A DNA stretch of 64,000 nt, from positions 3,039,643 to 3,103,642 of the forward strand of contig JAPNXP010000018.1 in NCBI GenBank assembly GCA_028753945.1, read 5' to 3'. How positions within the stretch are numbered: position 1 is the stretch's first letter; every line of letters begins with the position of its first letter. Made by a program: the position numbers and the translations under genes. Below the pieces are notes generated by a model. The model was not told the origin of the DNA and ran no database searches. It saw only the letters and a list, made by a program, of their open reading frames with translations. The DNA comes from Hexactinellida sp. DTS-2022. Its lineage: Eukaryota > Porifera > Hexactinellida. Below are positions 50,117 to 61,061 of the stretch, piece by piece.

Positions 50117-52596
50117 TTAATTAATTAGCTGAAGCTTCTCCTTCCGTATAACAAGGGTACAACTCGCCGCCCAGCTCTGAGCAAGAGGAGCATCCACAAT
50201 TGAAAGAATAATCAGTATATACCCTCGACATCTATTTTTGGGCTCAGCAAGCTTTTCCAGAAGATTGATGGCCATGTGGACAAAACATGTGGTGTCTAAT
50301 GTGGGCAATCTCAACCCTCCTCTGTCAAGTTCTTGCAAGAATTCACTTGAGACTTCTTTTCCTTCTCCTGGATCTCCGTGTTTATAAGTTTAAAATCCTG
50401 CAATGAAGACTACTTTATGTTTCAAAGCGTCAGTAGAATCAAGGAGTAGCTGTGTGCCTTCGATACAACTCTCCTGCATCAGACTATATCTTGTAATGTG
50501 ATAGGTGCAGTACAATATGAGCATTTCCACTCCCCACAACCTTGTGGAATGACATTGAATTTCAGCATCTGATGCAAACGCTGTACCTTGCCAGCAGAGA
50601 TAACATCTCCTACATCAATGTAAAAGTTACCAACGTGTCGCTGCCTGGCTTGCCCGAAAAACTTTTCTAGAGGATCCTGAGAGAAAACTGCAGGAAGGAC
50701 AAATTCGAAGTGGTGATGAGTTAAGAGATACGTGGCGGCTGCAATGCTGGACTTTGTTGTTACTATGAAAGCATCAGGAGTGAATTTTGTCAATTTTTTT
50801 TGCCTCATTCGCCACCTTCCCACCGACATGAGCCAATCACATCCCACATTGCCAACAGCATTTTAAAGTTCTCACAGTTGATTGTCCAAGGAGCTCTGAA
50901 CGGATTCCGTAGATTGATAGCCCCAAATTTATCTTTGACATTCATCATTTTAAACCAATTTGTGACCAACGTAATGAACCTTATAGTCCCTTCCTGGGGA
51001 TTTATTGTGTTTTTCAGAGCCTTGAATGCTGCAATAGTCTTCTCGTGAAAAACTTGACAGACGAGTGGTACGCTCTGTCTTTGGAGAGGTTTAGGAAAAA
51101 CTGAGGTATGTGTAAGCTTTGTGAGACGTAGTGAGCTATTTCTGTCCTCTTCATAAAGTGCTTGAATATCTTTCCAGCGTGCCAAATATTCCGTACGTTC
51201 TCCATGAATGATAACTCCTGAAGTTTCTCTGTTAGCCAATTGTTTCGTAAATTCTTCATGATGTGGACGAAATCATACATAAGAAATACTTCGATGTTAT
51301 CCATTACCACTCTCCCTGGGCATCCAAGTAAATGATACACCCCTTGATTTAGCGGGCAATTATCACAAATGAAGGAGATTGGCCGCATACCACTCTTTTT
51401 CATGACTTCCATAACTTCCAACAAAATTTTACGGAGCTCTACCGAATTTATGTTCTTCACGGGATGGATAGCAAATATTAAACGCGGCCCACCTTGATGG
51501 CAAACAACTTCAGTACAAAGGGCCGAGGCAGCTTGTTCACTTGGTGCATTATTGGCATGGCCAATTATATGACCTGCTCTGAATCGAGTTGCTTTAATTA
51601 GCTTTATTTCATCGAACAGAATGTTCACAAAACGTTGCACTGGTTTGAGGTCTTTAAACAAACGCTGCAGTTCGTTGTTCTGAAAGCTGCGGGACATCAA
51701 ATCTCGAATTAATCTCTCCCTTGGAAGGATAATTGCTCTTGTATTTCGTAACATCCTGTATGCTGCTGGAGAGATACAGAGGAGTTCTCCCGCGAGAATA
51801 TGTAAATACTTTGTGTAATTGATTCTATTGGAGGGTGTCGAGAGGTAATCGAGTTGTACCTCCAGGAACTGAAAATGTGGGCATTCTTGCACTTCTGGGG
51901 TCATTTGTTTTAACAAATTCATAGCTTTTTCCAGATGATTAGCATTAGACACTTGATAGTTGTCCACAGTATAAAGTATTTCATCAACTTGAGACCATCT
52001 ATGTAGGAGGCTATTTTTGTATAGATTGAAATAACTTTTGGGTATTGCGAAGGCATCCTTCTCTGCCTCCACCAAGTGCAGGAATCCAAAATGGGATTGC
52101 ACTTCCTTGAAGTAGATAAATTGGGTCACATTTCTTCCTAGGTCATCCAACTTAAACATTGTCAACTTTCTGCATTGGTTTTTGAAACTGAATGATGCAT
52201 AGCGTTCTTCAACCTCCTCCGTAAATGTTGAAAAACTAACAATCTTATCCAATTTTTTCAGATATTCCTCTTGTAATTGATTACGTACTTCGGAGGTAGC
52301 CTTCTTTGTTGGTCTGGGATACGTCAAGGATTGTTTCTTACAAGATTTGGCTATTCCTTTAAAATAGGTAGGAGGTCCAATTGGCCGTTTTCCACCTTTT
52401 ACAGTGATCCATTCACATTCAAAATGTGATGCACACACAAAGATTTCTCTTCGATCCTTGAGACTCGCAGGGTTATTTGGCATTGCCTCAATCCACCTAT
52501 TCCGTTCAATTTGTTCAGTAGGAAAACTAACAACTGGAGTATAGGCTCTCCAATATAATTGCCCCGACAATTATACGCTGCACAATGTTTTGGCAT
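50117..52596 (-). pseudogene. THAP9/P-element-like transposase, broken
   Basis: Starts MPKHCAAYNCRGNYIGEP, the N-terminus of a THAP zinc-binding domain. A one-base loss near 52545 shifts the frame into YTPVVSFPTEQIERNRW, continuing with FVCASHFECEW (the THAP Cys/His). The main frame (52570-51014, 518 codons) carries the RNase H-like core with YDFVHIMKNLRNNWL. A second shift near 51240 leads into ERTEYLARWKDIQALYEED, and a third near 50830 leads to the DPLEKFFGQARQRHVGNFYI motif. A TAA at 50392-50390 interrupts IAGF/TYKHGD before the conserved tail ELDRGGLRLPTLDT. At least three frameshifts and one stop mean this copy is inactive as sequenced, unless the shifts are assembly errors. Confidence 0.9.
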
Positions 52597-53346
52597 GGCT
52601 CGTATTCAAGTAAACCAGTCTAAGACACTGCTAAACAAAATAATAATATAAAGAGCGGAACAATAATAATCAAAATTAATTCAACTAATCTTAATAGATT
52701 TGTATTAGCAAAATCCATATCTAACATAATTCCTAAATGTACGCATCAATACTAAATAATCATTCTGGTTGTATATAATATAGACTTATAACATGTACTA
52801 TACTTTCAATAAGATTAACCAAAATCTTGTACATTCCTCAATTTATTCTTTAAGTAGCGCATCTAGAAGTGAGCAGGCACCCACCCTAAGCCACCTATGT
52901 ATGTATGTCTTCTCACAATAAGTTGTAGATAGTAGGTTCGTTATTGTAAAATAATGTGTTGTGTACAACAAACAGAATGATGATCACAACTGGACTTTAT
53001 GTATATCATAAATATAAACTCTAAGTTCTCTAACTCGTTATACTGGGCAAAAAATAAATTTGACCATACCTTGAGTTGTAATATTGGTTAAACAATGAGA
53101 CTACAAGTTATTAATTTAACAAAAAAGACCAATTGGGTAATTGATAGAGAGAACAGTGATAGTCAATAATGCCAATATCTTCCGTACATATGACTTCCTA
53201 TACGACAATAATGCATTTCTTATGTCTAACTCTAAATGAAGTCGAGAATTTGAGAATATTACCATATATGGAAAAGGGGTGAAAACCGCAAAACTCAAAT
53301 TCCACAAATATTTGAGATAAGGCAATATGACCAATGGACTCCCAAA

Positions 53347-53482
53347 ATATGACTTCCTATACGACAATAATACATTTCCTGTGTCTAACATTAGCGGATT
53401 ACGGGATATCAATAAGTACCAATGGACCCAAGTTCCAGGACACGAGCTGGCAGCCTGCAGTCCTTAATTAAAGTAGTCTATG
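53347..53482 (-). repeat. P1 right terminal inverted repeat
   Basis: Partner of 49888-50024, followed by CTAGTTAC. The transposase start lies on this side. Confidence 0.9.
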
Positions 53483-53577
53483 CTAGTTACACAGTTGTCT
53501 ATTATGACAATGCAGGGAAATATGTATTTCGTAGCAGGTAAACATTTGTTAAGTGTTATTAACTTATTACATATAGG

Positions 53578-53796
53578 CATGGCCTACTATAATACGGCTA
53601 TACATGCTGCCGAATCATAGTAAAAAATAAGAGTCCAGTTTTATAAATCTCCTAAAAGAAAAACTAAGCCTCCCATGTTTGTGAATTGAACTTTTTTGGG
53701 GTAAAGAAATACGAGGAACCAATTAAGAATTCTCAAAAGGTTGAAAAGGCCATCCCTCATATAGTTTAGGCGCATTTTAATTATGAGTCAGCATTT
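53578..53796 (+). repeat. P2 left terminal inverted repeat
   Basis: Matches the reverse complement of 63760-63555 with small gaps; ends at GAGTCAGCATTT. Preceded by ATATAGG. Confidence 0.9.
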
Positions 53797-54212
53797 TACA
53801 TAATTGCTTTTTATCCTAAACATTTCATACGGTACACATCTTATGTATACTTCATGATACCTTATGATAGAAGTGTATCAATTAGTTAATAATCTTTCCT
53901 ATGGCCTCGAAAATCCAAGAAAATATGATGCCAAATCATCTTCAAAAAATAATAGTCCAATTAAATATATAACCACAATATAAAAATATACCAAATCAAT
54001 ATATGTTTAGACTGTTACAAAGCTTATTTAGTTGTTTATATAGTTGTAATTCTTGTTAATTAGTATTTTCCCAACTCCTATTGTCCCCCATTGGTGTACT
54101 GTACACTGTACATCATCTATTCCAGTTGAAAATTATTTTTAATTCAAACTTTTTCCGATATTTCTTGTATAATTTTCATATTTGTTTGACTTATATTCGT
54201 TTTTCTATCTTA

Positions 54213-55405
54213 GCTGGCATGCCATCTATTAAAGAATTATGGGTCAAATTCCTTAACCGTGAGAACTATACAATCAAGACTCAATCGTGTATTTGTATTG
54301 ACCGCTTTGAAGAGAAGTATATTGTACAAAACGCTAAATGACAAAGGCTTATTCCCTACAGTAATAATCCAATACCTACAATTAATCCTGATGCCATCCT
54401 TTTAACAGGGGCGTCAGAAGGGGGGGGCACAAGGGGGCACGTGCCCCCCTCAAAGATCTCGGTGCCCCCCCAACGGTGCCCCCCTCACCTGTGCATCCCC
54501 TCGCCTGTGCCCCCTTCCCCTGTCCTAATAGATGAAATAACAACACCAATGATATACATGAGTTCAAATGTCATGATACTACTGCTCTTATTCGATGTTA
54601 AACTATCAAAAAAGACATAAAATCACGTGGGGTTATATACTACTAAGAATTAGTTTTGGTCTGTGCCCCCCCTAAAATCTGATTGCCCCCTCTCCGATTA
54701 CACGCTTCCGACGCCCCTGCCTTTTAAGCCTCTCAACTGCACCAACTTTGCCTAGGAAGGCTCCCCAAAACGTGTTTTCAGGAGGACCAACTCAAAGATT
54801 TCAAGATTAAATACCAAGTAAATAACCTAGATGACATCAAAACATATCTAGAAACAGCTCCTGAATATGAAAATTTTCATCTGTTCCTGTCTGAGTCTGA
54901 CTTGACAGTATATAATATACAGATCCTTTCTGGAATAGCGAAAGTGCAAGAATGTATCAACATCGATAGTGTTATACGTGTAAAGCTCAGTTTCAAAGGG
55001 TTACCAATCCCACTTCCTGAGTACATTCGGAATTCCGCCAACTATAAATTGACTTCTCTTGATATGTTGACTAATTTACCCAATTATTGTAGAAACTATA
55101 TTGGTTCGCACGATGGTTGTGATATCAAAGTAATACAAGAGTTACTGAATTCTACTTACTATCATTCTAAAGGAAGACCAAAGTACTCGCATAACACACT
55201 CAGATTCGCTCTATTAATGCGCTACACTTCAAATTCTGCCTACAAATTTCTGAAGCAATACCTACCACTACCATCTGAAACTGTACTTACACAGCTAAAA
55301 TCTCCTTCAATTCAGAGTTGTTCAGCTCTTTGTGCACTTAGGGATAATAATTTAATTGGCAATGATGCAGTGTTACTCCTTGATGTAATGCATCTACAAC
55401 AACAG
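54213..55405 (+). pseudogene. P2 transposase, THAP and N-terminal part
   Basis: After an acceptor TTCTATCTTAG the frame reads AGMPSIKELWVKFLNRE, then CICIDRFEEKYIVQN, the second half of a THAP domain. A stop follows at about 54340. A hAT MITE (54406-54719, with duplicated CCTTTTAA) splits the linker. From about 54780 the frame EDQLKDFKIKYQVNNLDD runs openly through PEYIRNSANYKLTS and GRPKYSHNTLRFALLMRY to LLLDVMHLQQQ, the first catalytic-Asp region of P transposases, ending at a donor CAG/GTTTGT (55406). The exon with the first THAP cysteines was not recognised. The sequence resembles the large P/THAP families of invertebrate genomes. Confidence 0.75.
54406..54719. mobile_element. hAT-type MITE in P2
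   Basis: Ends CAGGGGCGTC and GACGCCCCTG with a perfect 8-bp duplication CCTTTTAA (54398-54405, 54720-54727). The interior holds several GTGCCCCCC runs. Confidence 0.9.
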
Positions 55406-55506
55406 GTTTGTTGATCTTTCTTTTTTGAAGAGTTAAATATTTTGTGTATAAGCGTAGACTACTTTATTCATGTTATGCTATATTATATAGGTTCAGTATG
55501 ACGGGT

Positions 55507-56906
55507 CATGGCCTACTTAATATACGGCTATATATGTCGCCGAGAAGGCCATAAACAAAGAGGCCAGTTTCTAATTTTCAAAATGGAGAATTGACAGGGG
55601 TGGTGAATCTGCTGTTAACAGCTAACTATTAGCTGTTAACAGCGCTGTTAACAGCTAAGAATTCGTCCCCAATTGGCATTCAACCTTAACTGCATTTAAG
55701 TCGCCTTTAAGCTGTTAACAGCCAATTCTAGCTGTTAACAGCCTATTCAAGCTGTTCAAATTCAATAATTGTATCAGTAAAATTAAGGAAAAGGGACAAG
55801 CAAAGAAAGATATATTCAAAAATGTTTACATTCAAATTGCATATCGTATTTACATAACAGTGAAAATGAAACTAAAGATTATATAATAATATTTCATTAT
55901 TGCATTGGTTAGCATCTAGCTGTTAACAGCTTCGATTTTCATTTGATGTTAACAGCTTGGCTGTTTCCATCCCTGAGAAATGATCTTTATTCGAATAATT
56001 AGCAATGATAGAGCTGAAAAGTGTATTATAACTATATAGGAATATGGTATCCAGGTATACATAGCACCCTCCAGAATTGTGATATGTCATCATCTGATGA
56101 CGTTGTGGTTATTTTGTTTGCGAATTATCTTGTTTTTCTAGCATACTTTTAACATAGTTAAACACGTTATAAATGTTCAAAATTGGAACATGGTTATACC
56201 CAGAAGTAGTAGAATAAAATATATCGAAATTATAAATTATAAATTTTTATGTAAACTAGACTGGTACTGATCTGTCCGGAATAGGTAACTTCCTATTCAT
56301 CGATAATACATTTTATATGCCTAACTTCAATAATTTTTGAGATAGTGAGTCATTACTTAATAATGAATTAAGTGTTAATTATCTCATTATCTCAAAGATT
56401 ATTGAAGTTAGGCATATAAAATGTATTATCGATGAATAGGAAGTTACCTATTCCGGACAGATCAGTACCAGTCTAGTTTACATAAAATTCATAGTTTTTG
56501 AGTTATGGCACATTTTAGGAAATATACATTTTCCATGGCAACCGAGGAATGTGTCAACATTCCATTTATAATTTCGATATATTTTATTCTACTACTTCTG
56601 GGTATAACCATGTTCCAATTTTGAACATTTATAACGTGTTTAACTATGTTAAAAGTATGCTAGAAAAACAAGATAATTCGCAAACAAAATAACCACAACG
56701 TCATCAGATGATGACATATCACAATTCTGGAGGGTGCTATGTATACCTGGATACCATATTCCTATATAGTTATAATACACTTTTCAGCTCTATCATTGCT
56801 AATTATTCGAATTAAGATCAATTCTCCATTTTGAAAATTAGAAACTGGCCTCTTTGTTTTATGGCCTTCTCGGCGACATATATAGCCGTATATTAAGTAG
56901 GCCATG
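55507..56906. mobile_element. P-type foldback MITE with 7-bp target duplication
   Basis: Both ends begin CATGGCCTACTTAATATACG, closely related to the P2 terminus. The flanks carry GACGGGT at 55500-55506 and 56907-56913. The element is almost entirely one inverted repeat, centred near 56360, with arms of roughly 500 bp (for example 55985-56330 against 56390-56815) and no coding capacity. A 381-bp hAT MITE interrupts the left arm, and the right arm has an extra segment of about 90 bp near 56500. It interrupts an exon of the P2 transposase. Confidence 0.88.
55595..55975. mobile_element. hAT-type MITE with GCTGTTAACAGC repeats
   Basis: Starts CAGGGGTGGTGAAT and ends TTTCCATCCCTG. Flanks are AGAATTGA and AGAAATGA (7 of 8). 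The undisturbed right arm of the host foldback shows the empty site. The interior repeats the palindrome GCTGTTAACAGC and half-sites about ten times. Confidence 0.8.
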
Positions 56907-57987
56907 GACGGGTACACAATCGTTGGATGTGATGGAGATCTTGTAATGTACAAGAGTGCTCTCTGTTTTATGGTTGTTTCCATAACTAAAAGTATTCCCT
57001 ATGTCCTGAAGGCGATACCAATTGTGAAATTGTCGTATGAAACTATCTGTAATGGCATCTTAAACTGATTATCTCTTCTATTTCAAGGAGGATTCTTCAC
57101 TAGAGCAATTATATCAGATAATCACAAGACGAATATTAAAGCATTTCAAACTCTCTCTAAAGCTCACCCCATTAGCGAAAAATCACACTGTATCATCAAT
57201 CCACACTGTCATTTGCAACATCTCTATCTGATATTCGACACTGTTCACCTGAATATAAATGTTGGAAACAATTTGTTAGCACACTCGTTCGAAATACCGC
57301 ATTGCAGGCTGGCTCTACCAGAAAAAGTGCACGAGTTTCCTGCTGGAGGTGTGCACTGGGAATGTCTGCATAGAGTTCACGAAAATGATTTAAGAGAATG
57401 TGGAAAACTTAGAAAAGCGCCTAAGATAAATTTTTCTGTATTGCACCCCGGGAATAATAAGCTATCAGTCCCTCTAGCCTTGGCTATTTTTGATCCAACA
57501 AAAACAACTGCTATTAGCAGCTACCATCCAGAAGAAATACATAGTTGGCCAAAAAGACAGTTTAGCGGAAATAGGCATTTTGTTAGCAGATAGCCACTTG
57601 TGAAGTATTATTGACATATAGGTTATTGAAAGCAGGAAATTGAATGGCATCATCAAAAATTATGTATGCAGTCTCTAAAGTTGAGTTTTTGGGTAATTTG
57701 TTCTAATTTTATGAAAAACTAAATTTTGGTTTGTTAACAATCTTTTATTAGTCACCCATGATATTTGATAAAAAAATTTAACAATGGGAAAAATAATGAA
57801 AGCCTAGTCGAATGCCTGGAAAACAATATATTACATTGGATACAAAGAGGATAGATGGTTACTGAGTGTAATTATCGCAAGTACAACTACTATTTGGGAC
57901 CTTAGATCGTTTTTTATAGCTTTGTTGTATATTGGGAATAATAACTAGTTTATTAAATCCACTCCGAATCTTATAAATGTTACTTAC

Positions 57988-58077
57988 CGGAATTTCAAAA
58001 GCCTGGATGTGTTCATAGGTTGATGCGCTGAATGCTAATTTTGTATTCAAATGATTAGATGCTTCTTCGTTGCTCAT
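57988..58077 (-). CDS. Candidate short coding exon with ATG and splice donor
   Basis: ATG at 58077 opens MSNEEASNHLNTKLAFSAST, then YEHIQAFEIP, ending exactly at a consensus donor CCG/GTAAGT. It lies inside P2, on the strand opposite its transposase and just outside the RAG1-like element. No partner exon was found. It could be a captured host exon or chance; residue composition looks protein-like. Confidence 0.25.
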
Positions 58078-58623
58078 TATATACTATCAGTTATTTTAAA
58101 TAATCAAAAAATGTACTACAATCAATTCTTTTATTTTACTCATTTTTACGAGATTCATTAGAGACCAATACCAAATTGAATAAATTATATACTGTGCGGC
58201 TTTGTGCGGGCCTGGAAATTATCTTAAACTAAAGTTAAGATGCTAAATTACTATTAGAAAACATAAAATCTCCTACCCAAGAGCACCCAAGACACAATTT
58301 CCAACTATATTGGCAAATAAATTTGTGTCCGATCTTGAGTAAAGCGTAAAATTAGATATCCAATTTTAAGTGAATAGTATTCATAAGCATTCTCTTTATA
58401 GCAATGAGATTAAGTTGAATACTTAGAAAATTAAAAACCTATTCAGTTTCATTCACTATACTATGCAGAACGACTTTATAAATAGAATATTTCCGATTGT
58501 GAAACCGAAATATTCAATCTCTAATTCCAATTATATCACATCATTCATTCAGACTCACTGTATTCAAAATATTGAAGTCCTAGGACTTTATAAACTTCGC
58601 ATTCTAGGTTTTAGACAATGCTG

Positions 58624-58660
58624 CACAGTGGTCCAGAATGGCGATTATCTTCGAATAGGC
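58624..58660 (+). repeat. Left terminal inverted repeat of RAG1-like copy C
   Basis: Heptamer CACAGTG at 58624-58630, then GTCCAG, then a 10-base segment absent from the other end (AATGGCGATT), then ATCTTCGAATAGGC at 58647-58660 followed by ATTTTT. The distance from heptamer to second block is 16 bp. Confidence 0.85.
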
Positions 58661-58685
58661 ATTTTTACACATCCTAGGTACATAG

Positions 58686-58945
58686 AATGTATTATTTGGG
58701 TATGGGTTATCGACCCTAAGAAAGCGATTGGTGTAATCAGAATTACTGTATGGCTTCAATTTTTTTAATTATGACGTCATCATATTCAAACAAAATGCCA
58801 TTTCGTCTCTATAATTGGCTCTAAATGGACAATATACACATATAATGTATTATTTGGGTATGGGTTATCAATCCTAAGGAAGAGATTGGTATAATCAGAA
58901 TTCTTGTATGGCTTCAATACCTGTAATTATGACGTCATCAAATTT
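58686..58945 (+). repeat. Subterminal tandem duplication inside RAG1-like copy C
   Basis: Two units of about 158 bp (starting near 58686 and 58844) share TGTATTATTTGGGTATGGG, GATTGGTATAATCAGAATT-like and TATGGCTTCAAT stretches. Each contains the palindrome TGACGTCA (58772-58779 and 58930-58937), a CREB/ATF-type site. A weaker third unit may lie near 59000-59050. The repeats lie between the left end and the 3' end of the transposase gene and could be transposase or host-factor binding sites. Confidence 0.7.
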
Positions 58946-59144
58946 GAAAAAATTGTCTTTCATATCTAAAATGCTATTTATCTTGATAATAGAGTACCGA
59001 AATATATTAATTAGGTATATGATGACATTCCTAGGATATCAATTGGGATTATTTATTATTTTTAAATATTTATAAGTTATTAAATTATACAATAACAAGA
59101 CATTATTATCTTTCTGAGCTTCAACAGTTTACATAAATTTCTTA

Positions 59145-61061
59145 TTAATTACAATCGCTACAGAAACAATTATTACTACCTATATCACAAATAATCAGTG
59201 AATTTACAAGTAAATCTTGTTGTGACAACTCCTTGGATAAATTTTTGTTTCTCTTGGATTCTACTTTTGTATGACAACTTCTCCTAACCATTAGAAGAAT
59301 AGGATCGCTTTGAGTTATAAGCCTTATAAATATATCTCTAACGTTATCATTAAAGGATGTTTTACGAGCAAGTTTGTCTCTATAATGGCGTATATGCTTA
59401 TTTAAAGCTTCGATACACTCCTCAGAGTACAACTTTAACCCGCATCCATTGTTGTACTTGTCGGTAAGTTCAGTGGAATGTGCCAAAAGTTTGTGAAGAG
59501 AAGGGGTAATGCTGATCCAGGGGAAATTGTTCACTATATACTCATAAGTAGTTTTGCAAAGCATTTCAAGTTTCCCGACGTCCAATTTATGGCTACTGTT
59601 AAAAACACGAAGTATTGCGCCAAGGTTTGTGTGAATAATTATGAGCTTTTCTTTATCTTCTGGAGCGATAGTGGACGTAGCCCACCTCAATAAATCGCGT
59701 TTATTGTTAAAACAATCTCTAGCGACGTTTCCAGTGGAACTTGTTCCTCCATCACAAGAAGGTAAATCAATGTGATATGAAGTTTCCTTCAATAACAAAT
59801 TGCGGATTCTGTTCATCGATTTTTGCACCTGGGAGGAAGTTGGTGACCATTTTGTAGTGCCAGCGTCTAAATGATATATAACTAACATTAGCCATCTAAA
59901 AACGCAAAGGTAGCTATGTAGTGGAGAAACAGGTAGGATATCTTTTTCAGATATTGGAGGATGTGTTAACCCGTATCTCGATTTGGAATCCAATTTCAAG
60001 AATTCTTCGTGATTACTCACATCATTAAATAGGATCTTTGCATCATGAATGAAACGATTAATTGGAAATCCATCCCTTATTAAATTCAAGTCTTTTAATT
60101 GCGTGTGGTTAGCAGTACACAACTGGCAACTAGCTCCACCAGCACCGCTCAATGTTGCAGACATTTTTGAATCAAATAATGATCTAATTATCCTAACGTT
60201 GACATGATCACCAGTAATGTCCAAGCCAGAATCTTCTATTATTGATGTTTGAGGATTTATTAGTTCAGTCATTAAAAATTGAACGTTCTGAATATTCTCT
60301 TTGAGAGATATCAGGACTACAGGTCTAGTAACATAAGGAGAATTAGGAGTATCGTTTGACCATAATATTTCACAATTTTTGGATGTTATCTTGAGGATTT
60401 TAAAAGCGAAGAGTATGAAATTTTTTGTTGAAAAATCTGTGTTAGTCTGAAGTTGATTATAGACTTTATAGCTGCCTGATCCATCTAGGCCATCTGCGAC
60501 ATCTATTGTTAATGGAAATTTGGTAGTATCAATACTCAATTGTTTTGACATTCTTTCGGTTGTAAAAGTTAGAATTTTCGAGTACGCGATACCTACCCCA
60601 ATTGGATAACCATCACGATGGTTCACAATTTCAATATGACTAGAGAGTGCCAGTTCGCGCCTATAAGTGGCTAGTTTATTGTATGTGGGGGTTGTAAAAC
60701 CTTCTGGTTTACAAATGACTCGCAATTCAGTGTATTTTCGTTTACCTATTTCCAGGATATCCATCAATGCTGCTGCCTTATCAAACTGTAATTTGCAATT
60801 CGTTTCTGCTAATACCCCAGTTTCAGCGATTTCTTTGCAAACTTCCGAAGTTTTCCTATCATAATCCTTATTTGCAATAAGCTCCAGTGACATTGCTGCT
60901 ATTTGTTTTGCAGTAACTGACTCTCTTTCAGCAATAAAGGCAATATGATCTAGGAGGATATTAAGTCTGTGTTTCAGAGATTCCTTCGTTACAGTGCAGA
61001 TATGTTTCCTAGATTTTAGGACTTTCTCTTCAATGGAGATTTTTTGCCAGTATCTATTAAT
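59145..61061 (-). CDS. RAG1-like (Transib/RAG1 superfamily) transposase, core region
   Basis: Open frame from 61061 to the stop at 59145; the first ATG is at 60893 (582 residues from there). Numbered from that ATG: D134 in DVADGLDGSG, D241 in SLFDSKM and E495 in SEECIEALNK align with RAG1 D600, D708 and E962. The spacings are 107 and 254 residues, against 108 and 254 in mouse RAG1. Zinc ligands are also present: C256-x2-C259 (SCQLC) and H467-x4-H472 (LHKLLAH), matching RAG1 C727/C730 and H937/H942. GNVARDCF aligns with RAG1 GNFARKLM. The C-terminal tail holds C569, C576, C578 and C581. RAG1/Transib enzymes cut at the heptamer by nick-hairpin chemistry in the nucleus. The first ATG is probably not the true start, because the frame continues upstream and joins the 102-codon frame by a one-base shift. 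Confidence 0.88.
   Translation of the reverse strand: MNRYWQKISIEEKVLKSRKHICTVTKESLKHRLNILLDHIAFIAERESVTAKQIAAMSLELIANKDYDRKTSEVCKEIAETGVLAETNCKLQFDKAAALMDILEIGKRKYTELRVICKPEGFTTPTYNKLATYRRELALSSHIEIVNHRDGYPIGVGIAYSKILTFTTERMSKQLSIDTTKFPLTIDVADGLDGSGSYKVYNQLQTNTDFSTKNFILFAFKILKITSKNCEILWSNDTPNSPYVTRPVVLISLKENIQNVQFLMTELINPQTSIIEDSGLDITGDHVNVRIIRSLFDSKMSATLSGAGGASCQLCTANHTQLKDLNLIRDGFPINRFIHDAKILFNDVSNHEEFLKLDSKSRYGLTHPPISEKDILPVSPLHSYLCVFRWLMLVIYHLDAGTTKWSPTSSQVQKSMNRIRNLLLKETSYHIDLPSCDGGTSSTGNVARDCFNNKRDLLRWATSTIAPEDKEKLIIIHTNLGAILRVFNSSHKLDVGKLEMLCKTTYEYIVNNFPWISITPSLHKLLAHSTELTDKYNNGCGLKLYSEECIEALNKHIRHYRDKLARKTSFNDNVRDIFIRLITQSDPILLMVRRSCHTKVESKRNKNLSKELSQQDLLVNSLIICDIGSNNCFCSDCN

Larger units (their letters stand above)
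49888..53482 (-). mobile_element. P-type DNA transposon P1 (3595 bp)
   Basis: Terminal inverted repeats of about 137 bp (49888-50024 and 53347-53482) begin CATAGACTACTTTAATTAAG on both ends. A perfect 8-bp duplication CTAGTTAC flanks the element (49880-49887 and 53483-53490), as expected for the P superfamily. One minus-strand THAP/P transposase lies inside. Part of the inner terminal repeat is also found again as a direct copy near 53185-53230. Confidence 0.92.
55491..57593 (+). pseudogene. P2 transposase, middle exons, split by a MITE
   Basis: The acceptor TATTATATAG is followed by VQYDG, where the 1400-bp foldback MITE enters. On its far side (56914) the frame resumes as YTIVGCDGDLVMYKS and CFMVVSITKSIPYVLKAIP, a conserved P-transposase strand. 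A possible donor is at 57049. The next exon starts near 57088 (FFTRAIISDNHKTNIKAF) and continues HLYLIFDTVHLNINVGNN, RKAPKINFSVLHPGNNKLSV and PLALAIFDPTKTTAIS, all standard P-transposase segments, before decaying at about 57590. The duplication GACGGGT sits in codons, so the MITE inserted in an exon. Confidence 0.75.

Noticed and set aside
61016-61061. A micro-intron (GT..AG, 14 bases near 61025) joining the two transposase frames
   Set aside because: Far too short to be spliced; a one-base indel explains the shift better.
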